A stretch of 64,000 bases of DNA from Sphingobium algorifonticola. Lineage in GTDB: Bacteria > Pseudomonadota > Alphaproteobacteria > Sphingomonadales > Sphingomonadaceae. The stretch covers positions 496,001 through 560,000 of the forward strand of contig NZ_RZUL01000002.1 in the NCBI RefSeq assembly GCF_004005485.1. The letters are read 5' to 3'. The notes beneath the pieces were generated by a model that saw only the letters and a program-made list of their open reading frames with translations, was not told the origin of the DNA and ran no database searches. How positions within the stretch are numbered: the first letter of the stretch is position 1; each line of letters starts with the position of its first letter. The position numbers and the translations under genes were made by a program. Of the stretch, positions 9,084 through 17,210 are shown piece after piece.

Positions 9084-10333
9084 CCTCCCCCGTCTGGCAT
9101 CCTTTCACCCAGCACGGCCTGAACGAGGCCATTCCGCAGGTTGACCGCGCGGAAGGGGCGGTGATCCATTGCGCGGACGGGCGCAGCCTGATCGACGGCA
9201 TATCGAGCTGGTGGGTGACGACGCATGGCCATTGCCATCCGCGCATCGCGGCCGCCATCGCGGATCAGGCGGCAAAGCTCGATCAGGTGATCTTCGCGGG
9301 ATACACCCATGCCCCGGCGGAAGACGTCGCGCGCGGCCTGATCGACATTGCCCCGCCCGGCCTTGCGCATGTGTTCTATTCCGACAGCGGATCGACGGCG
9401 GTAGAAGTGGCGCTGAAAATGGCGCTGGGATATTGGCACAATGTCGCGGAAGGTCGTCGGGTTTCCATTCTGGTAATGGAGCACAGCTATCATGGCGACA
9501 CCATCGGCGCGATGTCCGTGGGGGAGCGCGGCGCATTCAACCGCGCCTATGCACCGCTGCTGTTCGATGTGGTGACGATACCCTTTCCGGCGGCAGGACG
9601 GGAACAGGCGACGCTCGACGCGCTGGAGGCCGCCTGCGCCGCTCAACCCGCCGCCTTCATCGTGGAACCGCTGGTGCTGGGCGCGGGCGGCATGCTGATG
9701 TATCCGCCGCCCCTGCTGCGGGCCATGGCGGATATCTGCGCGCGGCATGACGTGCTGTTCATCGCCGATGAGGTGATGACCGGATGGGGTCGCACCGGCA
9801 CGCTGTTCGCCTGCGAGCAGGCAGGGGTGCAGCCGGACATATTGTGTGTCGCGAAAGGGCTGACGGGCGGCGCCATCCCGCTGGCCGCGACCTTGGCGAC
9901 GCCGCGCATCTTCGCGGCGCACCGGTCGGAGGACCGCGCGCGCATGTTTTTCCATTCGAGCAGCTTTACCGCCAATCCGATCGCCTGCGCTGCCGCCGCC
10001 GCCAATCTGGCGATCTGGCGCGAGGAGGATGTGCCGGGCCGGATCGCGGCACTGGCGGGGCGGCTGACGGCGGGGCTGGCGCGGCTTTCGCCCGATCATT
10101 TCACCGGCCATCGCCAGACCGGCGCAATCGCCGCCGTCGACCTGAAGGCGGGGGAGGATGGCTATCTGTCGTCGGTGGCGCCGGTGCTGCGCGCCTTCTT
10201 CCTTGACCGGGGCATCTTGCTGCGGCCGCTGGGCAACACCATCTATCTGATGCCGCCGTATTGCACCGACGCGCAGCAGATCGACAGGATGTTCGACGCC
10301 ATCGCCGAGGCAGGCGCGCGCTTCGCGGTTTAG
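9080..10333 (+). CDS. bioA: Adenosylmethionine-8-amino-7-oxononanoate aminotransferase
   Basis: BioA transfers the amino group of S-adenosylmethionine to 8-amino-7-oxononanoate, giving the diamine used by BioD. The 417-residue protein is a class III aminotransferase: WHPFTQHGL and SWWVTTHGHCHP at the N-terminus, YSDSGSTAVEVALKMAL for PLP phosphate, FIADEVMTGWGRTG, and the Schiff-base lysine in CVAKGLTGG (Lys259). It is the last gene of the bio operon; bioB and bioC are not in this window. Confidence 0.95.
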   Translation: MTSPVWHPFTQHGLNEAIPQVDRAEGAVIHCADGRSLIDGISSWWVTTHGHCHPRIAAAIADQAAKLDQVIFAGYTHAPAEDVARGLIDIAPPGLAHVFYSDSGSTAVEVALKMALGYWHNVAEGRRVSILVMEHSYHGDTIGAMSVGERGAFNRAYAPLLFDVVTIPFPAAGREQATLDALEAACAAQPAAFIVEPLVLGAGGMLMYPPPLLRAMADICARHDVLFIADEVMTGWGRTGTLFACEQAGVQPDILCVAKGLTGGAIPLAATLATPRIFAAHRSEDRARMFFHSSSFTANPIACAAAAANLAIWREEDVPGRIAALAGRLTAGLARLSPDHFTGHRQTGAIAAVDLKAGEDGYLSSVAPVLRAFFLDRGILLRPLGNTIYLMPPYCTDAQQIDRMFDAIAEAGARFAV

Positions 10334-10367
10334 AGCGTGATGACGCGTGTTGGAAGTGCCACCAAAC

Positions 10368-10500
10368 CCGTTCGTGTCGAGCCCTTCGACTGCCTGCTTG
10401 CAGCAGGCGCTCAGGATAAACTTCAGCCTATGGCTGAAGTCGAGACACGCTGGTGCAGCACTTGCGGCCTGTCCCTCGACTTCGCTCGGGACGAACGGTT
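10368..10500. repeat. Intergenic inverted repeat, CCGTTCG...CGAACGG family, copy 2
   Basis: Same family as the repeat before nusB. It starts CCGTTCGTGTCGAG, carries internal hairpins (GCCTGCTTGCAGCAGGC and CTTCAGCCTATGGCTGAAG) and ends TCCCTCGACTTCGCTCGGGACGAACGG. It fills most of the 278-base gap between bioA and infA; the infA promoter should lie in the remaining stretch around 10510-10610. Confidence 0.8.
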
Positions 10501-10611
10501 CTGTTTGATGTCATCCATTTCCAATGCCACGGACGTCCGCCAACCGCACAGCTTTTCATTTGCACTCTTTGGCGCTATGGCGGCGCGACTTTTTGGGTTT
10601 ATCGGGATATT

Positions 10612-10830
10612 ATGGCGAAAGAAGAACTGCTTGAAATGCGCGGATCGGTTGTGGAGTTGCTCCCCAACGCGATGTTCCGCGTGAAGCTGGAAAATGACCA
10701 CGAGATATTGGGCCATACCGCGGGCAAGATGCGCAAGAACCGCATCCGCGTGCTGGTCGGCGACGAAGTGCTGGTCGAACTGACACCTTATGATCTGACC
10801 AAGGGTCGGATTACCTACCGCTTCAAATGA
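10612..10830 (+). CDS. infA: Translation initiation factor IF-1
   Basis: A 72-residue S1/OB-fold protein that occupies the ribosomal A site during initiation. The start [11 protein letters not shown] is the standard IF-1 N-terminus, and the end [15 protein letters not shown] is the standard C-terminus, so length and both ends are complete. The open frame extends upstream but without homology. It overlaps maf by four bases (ATGA), so maf is probably coupled to it. Confidence 0.97.
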   Translation: MAKEELLEMRGSVVELLPNAMFRVKLENDHEILGHTAGKMRKNRIRVLVGDEVLVELTPYDLTKGRITYRFK

Positions 10831-11444
10831 CCGGAGCCGCTGCGGCGGACGCTGTGCCGGGCGATCGTGCGCAACGGCTGGTGCTGGCCTCCGCATCTCC
10901 GCGTCGGCTGGATCTGCTGCGGCAAATCCTGGTCGTGCCCGACACTATCGACCCTGCGGATATCGACGAGACGCCCGGTCGTACCGAGATTCCTGAACCT
11001 TATGCGGCGCGCATGGCGCTGGAAAAGGCGCAGGCGGTTGCCCCGCGCCATCCCGGCAGCCTGATCCTTTCGGGCGATACCGTCGTGGCGGCGGGGCGGC
11101 GCATATTGCCCAAAGCCGAAAGCGCGGCGCAGGCCCGCCACTGCCTGACTCTGCTGTCCGGGCGGCGGCATCGCGTGCTGAGCGCCGTCGCGCTGATCGG
11201 GGCGGATGGTGTGGCGCGCCATCGGCTGTCGATCAGCATCGTGACGTTCAAGCGGCTGCATGAGGATGAGATCGCCGCCTATCTGGCGTCGGGCGAATGG
11301 CACGGGAAGGCCGGCGGCTATGCGATCCAGGGGCGTGCCGCGGGCCTGATACGGGCGTTGTCCGGCAGCCATTCGGGCGTGGTCGGCCTGCCGCTGTATG
11401 AAACACGGGCGTTGCTGGTCGCAGCGGGCTATCCCTGTGCATAA
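10827..11444 (+). CDS. maf: Maf-family nucleotide pyrophosphatase
   Basis: Maf proteins hydrolyse non-canonical or certain canonical nucleoside triphosphates to monophosphates. The 205-residue product has [15 protein letters not shown] near the N-terminus, the catalytic Asp in ILSGDTVV, and [15 protein letters not shown] plus [11 protein letters not shown] near the end. About fifteen extra residues precede the usual start and come from the overlap with infA. Its last codons and TAA lie inside the first unit of a 15-bp tandem repeat shared with the next gene. Confidence 0.92.
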   Translation: MTGAAAADAVPGDRAQRLVLASASPRRLDLLRQILVVPDTIDPADIDETPGRTEIPEPYAARMALEKAQAVAPRHPGSLILSGDTVVAAGRRILPKAESAAQARHCLTLLSGRRHRVLSAVALIGADGVARHRLSISIVTFKRLHEDEIAAYLASGEWHGKAGGYAIQGRAAGLIRALSGSHSGVVGLPLYETRALLVAAGYPCA

Positions 11445-11488
11445 TGGCCCTGTGCATAATGGCCCTGTGCATAATGGCCCTGTGCATA
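11434..11488 (+). repeat. 15-bp tandem repeat with TAATG stop/start units
   Basis: Three exact copies and one partial copy of CCCTGTGCATAATGG run across the maf/RNase junction. Each full unit contains TAATG: the TAA is in the maf frame and the ATG is in the frame of the following gene. Fifteen is a multiple of three, so unit gain or loss keeps both frames. Confidence 0.95.
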
Positions 11489-11497
11489 GGGTGTGCC

Positions 11498-12490
11498 ATG
11501 GCTGAGTGGCTGTACGAGGAGGGCATCGGCGAATGCCGCGCCGCGCTGATCGAGAAAGGCGTTATCGTCGAGGCGCAGATCGAGCGTGAGGGCAGTGCTG
11601 TGCTCGCCGGGGCATGCGCGCCTGGCAAGCTGGTCCGCACCGTGATCCCGAAGAAACGCGGTATCGTGCGGCTGGACAGTGGCGAGGAGGTTCTGATCGA
11701 GCCGATTCCGCCCAAGGTTGCCGAAGGCAGTCAGCTGCTGGTCGATATCCTCCGTGCCGCGATCCCCGAGGAAGGGCGGCTCAAGCTCGCCAAGGGCCGC
11801 ATCGCCGCGCCGGGCAGCAAGGCCGCGCCCGGACCCAGCCTGTTGCAGCGGCTGCGCGCGACCGGCCTGCCCGTCATCCCTTGTCCCGCGCATGAAGAAG
11901 ACCGGCTGGAAGCGCATGGCTGGAGCGAATTGCTGGACGAAGCGGCGCGTGGCGAGGTGGGGCGCGAGGATGCGGCGCTGCGCATATTTCCAACGCCTGC
12001 GATGGTCCTGATCGACGTGGATGGCAGCCTGCCGCCGGCGCAGCTTGGCCCGAAAGGCGCGAAGCTGGCGGCGCTGGCGATCCGCCGCATGGGTCTGTGC
12101 GGTTCGATCGGCATCGACCTGCCGACGATGAACAACAAGGACGAGCGCATGATCGCCGCCGCGCAGATCGACAAATATCTGCCGCTGCCCTTCGAGCGGA
12201 CGGCCGTCAACGGCTTTGGCTTTGTCCAGATCATCCGACGGCGCGAGCGGGCATCCCTGATGGAAGTGCTGCGCGCCGATCCGGTGCGGACGGCGGCGAT
12301 GGCGCTGCTGCGCCAGGCGGAGCGGCACGGTACGGGTGGCGCGGTCACGATCGTCGCGGGGCCCGCCATCGCCGACCTGCTCTACCGCATGCCCGACTGG
12401 ACGCAGCGGCTTGCGGCACGACGCGGCGGGGCCGTAGAGGTGCGGGCCGATCCGGCGCTGACCCTTGCCGCCGGATATTTGGAGCCCTGA
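11498..12490 (+). CDS. Short ribonuclease E/G-family protein
   Basis: A 330-residue protein resembling the catalytic half of RNase E/G. The S1-like part (GKLVRTVIPKKRGIVRLDSGEEVLIE) is at residues 40-70. The DNase I-like part has LIDVDG (Asp173) and IGIDLPTM (Asp207), at the places of the two metal-binding Asp residues of RNase E, then AAAQIDKYLPLPFERTAVNGFGFVQIIRRR. The family zinc-link CPxC motif and the arginine-rich C-terminal region are absent, so this is a minimal form. I prefer the ATG at 11498 (MAEWLYEEGIGE); in-frame ATGs in the upstream repeats (11444, 11459, 11474) could add residues. It lies between maf and yacG. Confidence 0.82.
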   Translation: MAEWLYEEGIGECRAALIEKGVIVEAQIEREGSAVLAGACAPGKLVRTVIPKKRGIVRLDSGEEVLIEPIPPKVAEGSQLLVDILRAAIPEEGRLKLAKGRIAAPGSKAAPGPSLLQRLRATGLPVIPCPAHEEDRLEAHGWSELLDEAARGEVGREDAALRIFPTPAMVLIDVDGSLPPAQLGPKGAKLAALAIRRMGLCGSIGIDLPTMNNKDERMIAAAQIDKYLPLPFERTAVNGFGFVQIIRRRERASLMEVLRADPVRTAAMALLRQAERHGTGGAVTIVAGPAIADLLYRMPDWTQRLAARRGGAVEVRADPALTLAAGYLEP

Positions 12491-12491
12491 C

Positions 12492-12659
12492 ATGCCCCGG
12501 ACCGCCCTTTGCCCCGTCTGCCGCGCGCCGACCGACCCGCTGTTCAAGCCCTTTTGCAGTCGGGGTTGCCGTGACCGCGATCTGCTGAAATGGCTGGGCG
12601 AAGACTATCGTGTGCCCGGCCCGCCTGCCGATGTGCCCGATCGAAAAGACGATGATTAG
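12492..12659 (+). CDS. yacG: DNA gyrase inhibitor/zinc-binding protein YacG
   Basis: A 55-residue zinc-finger protein with CPVC at residues 7-10 and FCSRGCRDRDLLKWL at 21-35, giving the four zinc-binding Cys. In E. coli YacG binds GyrB and inhibits gyrase. It starts one base after the RNase stop. The maf-RNase-yacG order is typical of alphaproteobacteria. It ends with an acidic tail, DRKDDD. Confidence 0.93.
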   Translation: MPRTALCPVCRAPTDPLFKPFCSRGCRDRDLLKWLGEDYRVPGPPADVPDRKDDD

Positions 12660-12734
12660 GGGCTAGACAGCCCCATGCGGCGACGCTTATAGGCATCGCT
12701 CCCAATCGCCGGAGCCTGCCGCTCCCGCGTCCCT

Positions 12735-12810
12735 GCCCGGGTAGCTCAGTTGGTAGAGCATGCGATTGAAAATCGCAGTGTCGGCGGTTCGAATCCGTCC
12801 CCGGGCACCA
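12735..12810 (+). tRNA. tRNA-Phe (GAA)
   Basis: A complete 76-nt cloverleaf: acceptor arms GCCCGGG and CCCGGGC, D arm GCTCAGTTGGTAGAGC, anticodon arm TGCGA-TTGAAAA-TCGCA with anticodon GAA at 12768-12770, T arm with GGTTCGAATCC, and an encoded CCA end (12808-12810). It lies between yacG and the SLC13 transporter. Confidence 0.98.
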
Positions 12811-12944
12811 TTGCATCGTCGATCGCCCGTGGCGCCGCGGTGACAAGCCCTCGATTTCTAGGGAAAATGCATTGCCGTCGCAATCGTTGCAGCCCTAGGG
12901 GCTGTGTGTGCGTTAGGCTGTGACGTTGTTTCCCGGGGGACCAT

Positions 12945-14720
12945 ATGCCGCTGCCGCAAATCCTGGCCTTCGCCATTCTTGCCGCGATGATGGGCCTCTT
13001 TCTCTGGGGCAGGCTGCGCTATGATCTGGTCGCGATCCTTGCGTTGCTGGCATCGGTCGTGGCTGGAACGGTGCCCGTCAAAGACGCCTTTTCCGGGTTC
13101 AGCGACGATATCGTCATCATCGTTGCCAGTGCGCTGGTGGTGAGTGCCGCGGTCGAACGGTCGGGCATCGTCGAACTGCTGCTCGGCAAACTCTCGAGCC
13201 GCGTGAAGCGCATCCGCTGGCAACTGATGATCCTCGTCACCTCCGTCACATTTCTTTCGGCGCTGGTGAAGAATATCGGCGCGCTGGCGATGCTGATCCC
13301 CGCCGCGCTCAAGATGGCGAAAAAGTCGGATGCCTCGCCATCGGTGTTCCTCATGCCGATGGCGTTCGGATCGCTGCTCGGCGGCCTGATAACGCTGGTC
13401 GGGACGTCGCCCAACATCATCGTGTCGCGGGTGCGCGAGGATATCACCGGCGAACCGTTCGGCATGTTCGATTATGCGCCGGTCGGGCTGGGGCTGGCGA
13501 TCACCGGCATCGTCTTTCTGCGCTTCGGCTATCGACTGATGCCGCGCGACCGGCGGGCGGCGCCGACGATGGGCGAGGCGCTCGACATCACCGATTACAT
13601 GACCGAGGCGGAGGTTCGGGAGGATTCGCCGCTGGTCGGGCTGGACGCAGCCGCCTTTCGGGAACGCACGGAGGACAGCGTGGAGATATCCGCCATTCTG
13701 CGCGGCACGACACAGGCGAAGATCGCCATCGATACCGCCCAGATCGAGGCGGGTGACCTGCTGGTGATGAAAGGCGATCCCGATGCGCTGGAAGCCGCGA
13801 TCGCGCGGCAGGGACTGACCCTGGCCGGGCAGGATCGTGCCGCCGTCACGCAGACGCGGTCCGGCGATATCGGCGTGATCGAAGCCGTCATTTCCGGCGA
13901 ATCGCTGCTGGTCGGGCGATCGGCGCAGCGTCTGCGTCTGCACAGCCGCTATGGCGTGAACCTGCTCGCATTGTCGCGGGCCGGCGAGCGGCGGATCGAG
14001 GGGCTGAGCGAAACACGGCTGCTGGCGGGCGATGTCATCGTGCTGCAAGGTCCGCTCGACCTCCTGCCGGTGCAATTGCGCGAACTGGGGTGCCTGCCGC
14101 TGGCGGAACGGACAATGCGGCTGGGCAGCGTGCGGCACGGCCTTACACCGGTCGCCATATTGGGCGGCGCAATGGCACTGACGGCGATGGGGCTGGTGCC
14201 GGTCGCCATGGCCTTTTTCGGCGCGGCCGCGCTGATGATGCTGACCGGCGCGCTGCCGTTGCGCGACGCCTATGACCATGTCGAATGGCCCATCCTTATC
14301 ATGCTCGGCGCATTGATCCCGGTCAGCGAAGCCTTGCAGACGACCGGTGGTACCGACCTGATCGCAGGGTGGCTTTCGAGCACTGCCGTCGTCCTGCCGC
14401 CCTGGGGGGCGGTCGCGCTCATTCTGGTGGCGGCGATGGCGGTGACGCCGTTTCTGAACAATGCCGCGACCGTGCTGGTCATGGCACCGATCGCCGCGAC
14501 CTTTGCCAGCGACATCGGTCTGCGCCCGGAGGCGTTTCTGATGGCTGTTGCGGTCGGCGCGGGATGCGATTTCCTCTCGCCGATCGGGCATCAGTGCAAT
14601 ACGCTGGTGATGGGACCGGGCGGCTATCGCTTCGGCGATTATGCCCGGCTGGGCGCGCCTCTCTCGCTGCTCGTCATCATCGTGGGCGTGCCGCTGATTA
14701 TGCTTGTCTGGCCGGTCTGA
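12945..14720 (+). CDS. SLC13-family permease with two RCK-C domains
   Basis: A 591-residue membrane protein of the divalent anion/Na+ symporter (ArsB/NhaD) superfamily. N-terminal helices cover residues 5-200 and include LITLVGTSPNIIVS, the conserved hairpin-loop motif. Two cytosolic TrkA-C/RCK-C domains follow (about 215-290 and 300-385, each with SGESLLVG- or GDVIVLQG-like strands). A second membrane half contains FLNNAATVLVMAPIA and SPIGHQCNTLVMGPGGY. Relatives carry sulfate, C4-dicarboxylates or citrate; the substrate is not evident here. The ATG follows a GGGGGA ribosome site. It is a single gene downstream of tRNA-Phe. Confidence 0.88.
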   Translation: MPLPQILAFAILAAMMGLFLWGRLRYDLVAILALLASVVAGTVPVKDAFSGFSDDIVIIVASALVVSAAVERSGIVELLLGKLSSRVKRIRWQLMILVTSVTFLSALVKNIGALAMLIPAALKMAKKSDASPSVFLMPMAFGSLLGGLITLVGTSPNIIVSRVREDITGEPFGMFDYAPVGLGLAITGIVFLRFGYRLMPRDRRAAPTMGEALDITDYMTEAEVREDSPLVGLDAAAFRERTEDSVEISAILRGTTQAKIAIDTAQIEAGDLLVMKGDPDALEAAIARQGLTLAGQDRAAVTQTRSGDIGVIEAVISGESLLVGRSAQRLRLHSRYGVNLLALSRAGERRIEGLSETRLLAGDVIVLQGPLDLLPVQLRELGCLPLAERTMRLGSVRHGLTPVAILGGAMALTAMGLVPVAMAFFGAAALMMLTGALPLRDAYDHVEWPILIMLGALIPVSEALQTTGGTDLIAGWLSSTAVVLPPWGAVALILVAAMAVTPFLNNAATVLVMAPIAATFASDIGLRPEAFLMAVAVGAGCDFLSPIGHQCNTLVMGPGGYRFGDYARLGAPLSLLVIIVGVPLIMLVWPV

Positions 14721-14741
14721 CCCGCCTGACCGGCAGAGCCG

Positions 14742-15653
14742 TCAACGCGCGTCGCCCAGGGCCTGCTGCGCGATGAGGATCGCACCCAATGGCCCGGCGT
14801 CATTGCCGAGCGCGGCAGGCACGATAAGTGTTTCCATGTCGCTCGCCGCATGATCGACGAGATAGCCTGCCAGCGAGTCCGCACAGCGCGCGCGTGCGCG
14901 GGCCAGCAGGCCCTGTTGGCCCAGGCCGACGCCGCCGCCAATCACGATCCGCTGCGGCGAGAGCGTGAGGATGAGGATGGCGAGCATTTCGCCAATGTCC
15001 GCCGCGACATTGTCCCATAGCGGATGGTCGGCGGGCAGCACCGCCGGATCGCCACCCGCGCGCGCGGCAAGCGCGGGACCGCTCACCAGCCCCTCGATAC
15101 AGTCGCCATGGAATGGGCAGACGCCTGCAAAGGCGTCACCCGCAACGCGGCGGATGCGCAGATGCCCGGCCTCCGGATGAATGCGGCCATGCACCGGCTT
15201 GCTGTCAACCACGACGCCGATCCCGACACCCGTACCGATGGTAATGTAGATATGGACCGCGCAATCCTGCGCCGCGCCCCAGCGTCCTTCGGCGAGGGCA
15301 GCGCCCGCGACGTCGGTGTCGATCCCGACGGGCAGGCCGGGCAGCAACGCCGCGAAATGGCCGCGGACATCGGCATGCGTCCAGCCCGGTTTGGGCGTGC
15401 GGCCAATGTGGCCGAAGGCGGGATCCTGCGGGTCGAGATGGAGCGGGCCGAAGCTGGCGATGCCGATCGCCGCGACCGGATCGCGACGGTGCCATGCCAG
15501 CAGATGGTCGCCCATTTCCGCCAGAGTTTGCGCGGGTGTTGTCGTTGGCCAGCGCGCCTGGTCGATAATGTGCCGGTCACGGGCGAGCGTCACGATCGCC
15601 TTGGTGCCGCCCAATTCTATCCCGGCGAGCAAAGGCGAATCGTCGAGCCTCAC
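14742..15653 (-). CDS. ROK-family fructokinase
   Basis: A 303-residue sugar kinase of the ROK family. The ATP-binding start is GIELGGTKAI, the catalytic region GIDTDVAGAALAEGRWG, the second phosphate motif ITIGTGVGIGVVVD, and a zinc site HPEAGHL...CPFHGDC that is typical of ROK fructokinases. It should phosphorylate cytoplasmic fructose released from sucrose. It overlaps the upstream GH68 gene by four bases on the minus strand, so the two form one operon. The fructokinase call is supported mainly by this context. Confidence 0.85.
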   Translation of the reverse strand: MRLDDSPLLAGIELGGTKAIVTLARDRHIIDQARWPTTTPAQTLAEMGDHLLAWHRRDPVAAIGIASFGPLHLDPQDPAFGHIGRTPKPGWTHADVRGHFAALLPGLPVGIDTDVAGAALAEGRWGAAQDCAVHIYITIGTGVGIGVVVDSKPVHGRIHPEAGHLRIRRVAGDAFAGVCPFHGDCIEGLVSGPALAARAGGDPAVLPADHPLWDNVAADIGEMLAILILTLSPQRIVIGGGVGLGQQGLLARARARCADSLAGYLVDHAASDMETLIVPAALGNDAGPLGAILIAQQALGDAR

Positions 15654-16768
15654 GCCAGCATGCTCCGGTCGCCTTCCAGCCGCAGGCGACAGCGCGGAGC
15701 AGGCGTGCCGCCGAAATGGGCACGGGCGATGGCGGGATCATCGGGCAGGCAGAGAAGACCGGGCATGTCGACGAACGATAGCACCGAAAGATCGTCGAGC
15801 ACCAGCCAACTGAATGTTTGAAAGGGTGCCGCCAAGGGATTGGCGAGCACCAGCCCGGTTCCGTTCACCGGACGCCAGGGACCGGCCATCCTGTCGGCGA
15901 CCATGCCGTAGAGGCCTGTCGGGCCGACCGGGCCATCGGGATCGAAAACCTTGCGCTGGGTCGACCAGAAGCAATAATAAAGGCCACCGTGCAGCACGAT
16001 ATGCGGCCGTTCCAGCTCGTTATTGACACCATCGGCATCGATGAGCGGGCCATCCAGCCGCCAGTTGCCGGCCGGTCCCCGCAGCGCCTTGCCGATCGCC
16101 CCATTGTAGGCGGAGGTCGATTGCGCGAGAGACGCGGTGAATAGCAGATATTCGACATCGTCGGCCGGATCGCGGAACCAGAAGGGATCGCGAAACGCCT
16201 TGATCGTGCCGACGCCGCCATGGCTGAAATCATTCACATAGACATGCCCATCCGGGACGACGCATTCGCGCGGTGTCGTCCACGTGCCGATGTGGATCAT
16301 GCCTTCCTCCGTCGAGAGGGGCGCCCGTGTTTCGAACAGGCGTTGCGTGAAGCTTTCGATGGCCTCGTCGCGTGCGCCTGCGGCGGTGAAGTACAGCGTG
16401 ATCGTATCATGACCGGCCGAGACGAAGGCGGAGCCCGCCCATTCGCGGCTACCCGGCGAAAAGCCTTCCGGGAGCAGATTGCCAAGGTCTGTCCACTGAT
16501 CGTCCCGGACATGCATGACCCGGATGCGGGCATGGCCATGGCGTGCCTCCGGGTCGCCCATGATCGGCGCGGTGAGCAGAAGCATCAGAATGCCGCCCGC
16601 GATCTCCGCCGTGCGCCCGTCCTCCTCCTGCACGGGCCAGTGATCCCAGCAGTCATATCCAGGCAGGATGGACGAAAGGCTATCCGGCGCGATCAGGGGC
16701 ATTTCGGGGCTGTCGTGCCCATGCGCGAGTGCTGCGACTGCCTCGCGGGTCCATCTGCTTGCCGTCAT
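15650..16768 (-). CDS. Glycoside hydrolase family 68 sucrose-cleaving enzyme
   Basis: A 372-residue protein of the levansucrase/invertase family GH68. The three acidic catalytic motifs are visible: CWDHWPV with nucleophile Asp42, the transition-state Asp in FRDPFWF near 193, and the acid/base Glu in NNELERPHI near 250; REWAGSAFV is also conserved. There is no signal peptide, so it should act in the cytoplasm, which is unusual because most GH68 enzymes are exported. It probably hydrolyses imported sucrose to glucose and fructose; transfer of fructose to make levan cannot be excluded. It is cotranscribed with the fructokinase and divergent from the MFS transporter. Confidence 0.88.
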   Translation of the reverse strand: MTASRWTREAVAALAHGHDSPEMPLIAPDSLSSILPGYDCWDHWPVQEEDGRTAEIAGGILMLLLTAPIMGDPEARHGHARIRVMHVRDDQWTDLGNLLPEGFSPGSREWAGSAFVSAGHDTITLYFTAAGARDEAIESFTQRLFETRAPLSTEEGMIHIGTWTTPRECVVPDGHVYVNDFSHGGVGTIKAFRDPFWFRDPADDVEYLLFTASLAQSTSAYNGAIGKALRGPAGNWRLDGPLIDADGVNNELERPHIVLHGGLYYCFWSTQRKVFDPDGPVGPTGLYGMVADRMAGPWRPVNGTGLVLANPLAAPFQTFSWLVLDDLSVLSFVDMPGLLCLPDDPAIARAHFGGTPAPRCRLRLEGDRSMLA

Positions 16769-17210
16769 GCTTTCCCGTCCAACTCGTCAAATGATTAGGC
16801 CCGGCGATGCTTGCGCGATCGGCCGGGCCACTCGACGCGGGAAAGGCAGGTACAGGTCATCACGGAAAAACCGGCGCAGGCCGTGGCCGTGCAGTGCCCC
16901 GGTGTGTCGATTTTTCCCAGGCCCGTCATTGTCTTTCGTCACGCCGATATTCATAAGCCAGACTGGCAGACGGAGCAGGGGAGGCAGCAAATCCAGCGGT
17001 CATCGCGCTCTCCCGCGCTGTCGTTTTTTCTGACTTGCCGATGATCTATCAGAAGCCGACGTCGCAGCGCAAGGGATATTTGCAATCGTTTGCACATTGC
17101 GACATAGTGCGCGAGACGATGCACCCGGAATCATTGATTGCGGGACAAGGCAGGATCGGTGCCGTGACGCGACGCGTACAGGCAACTGGCCGCAAAAAGG
17201 GGAGTATGTG
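16769..17210. promoter_or_regulatory. Divergent control region between GH68 and MFS transporter genes
   Basis: A 442-base gap between two divergent genes with no credible coding sequence. It contains the LacI-type site at 17081-17094 and a good ribosome site, AAAAGGGGAG, just before the MFS ATG. Promoters for both directions must lie here, but I could not assign -35/-10 boxes with confidence. Confidence 0.6.
17081..17094. promoter_or_regulatory. LacI-type operator in the sucrose cluster
   Basis: TGCAATCGTTTGCA is a near-perfect palindrome with the central CG pair typical of LacI/GalR operators. It lies 117 bases before the MFS start. A related sequence, TGCAATCGTTTGTC, occurs at 18542 in front of the lacI-type gene. 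That repeat next to the regulator gene supports the assignment. Confidence 0.7.

Noticed and set aside
12881-12890. GCAATCGTTGC palindrome-like sequence before the SLC13 gene
   Set aside because: It resembles the LacI site, but similar CAATCGTTGCAA strings occur inside coding DNA (near 5884 and 7103), so it may be chance.
12858-14591. 577-residue open frame antisense to the SLC13 transporter
   Set aside because: Low-complexity His/Arg/Gln-rich translation typical of the reverse strand of membrane-protein genes.
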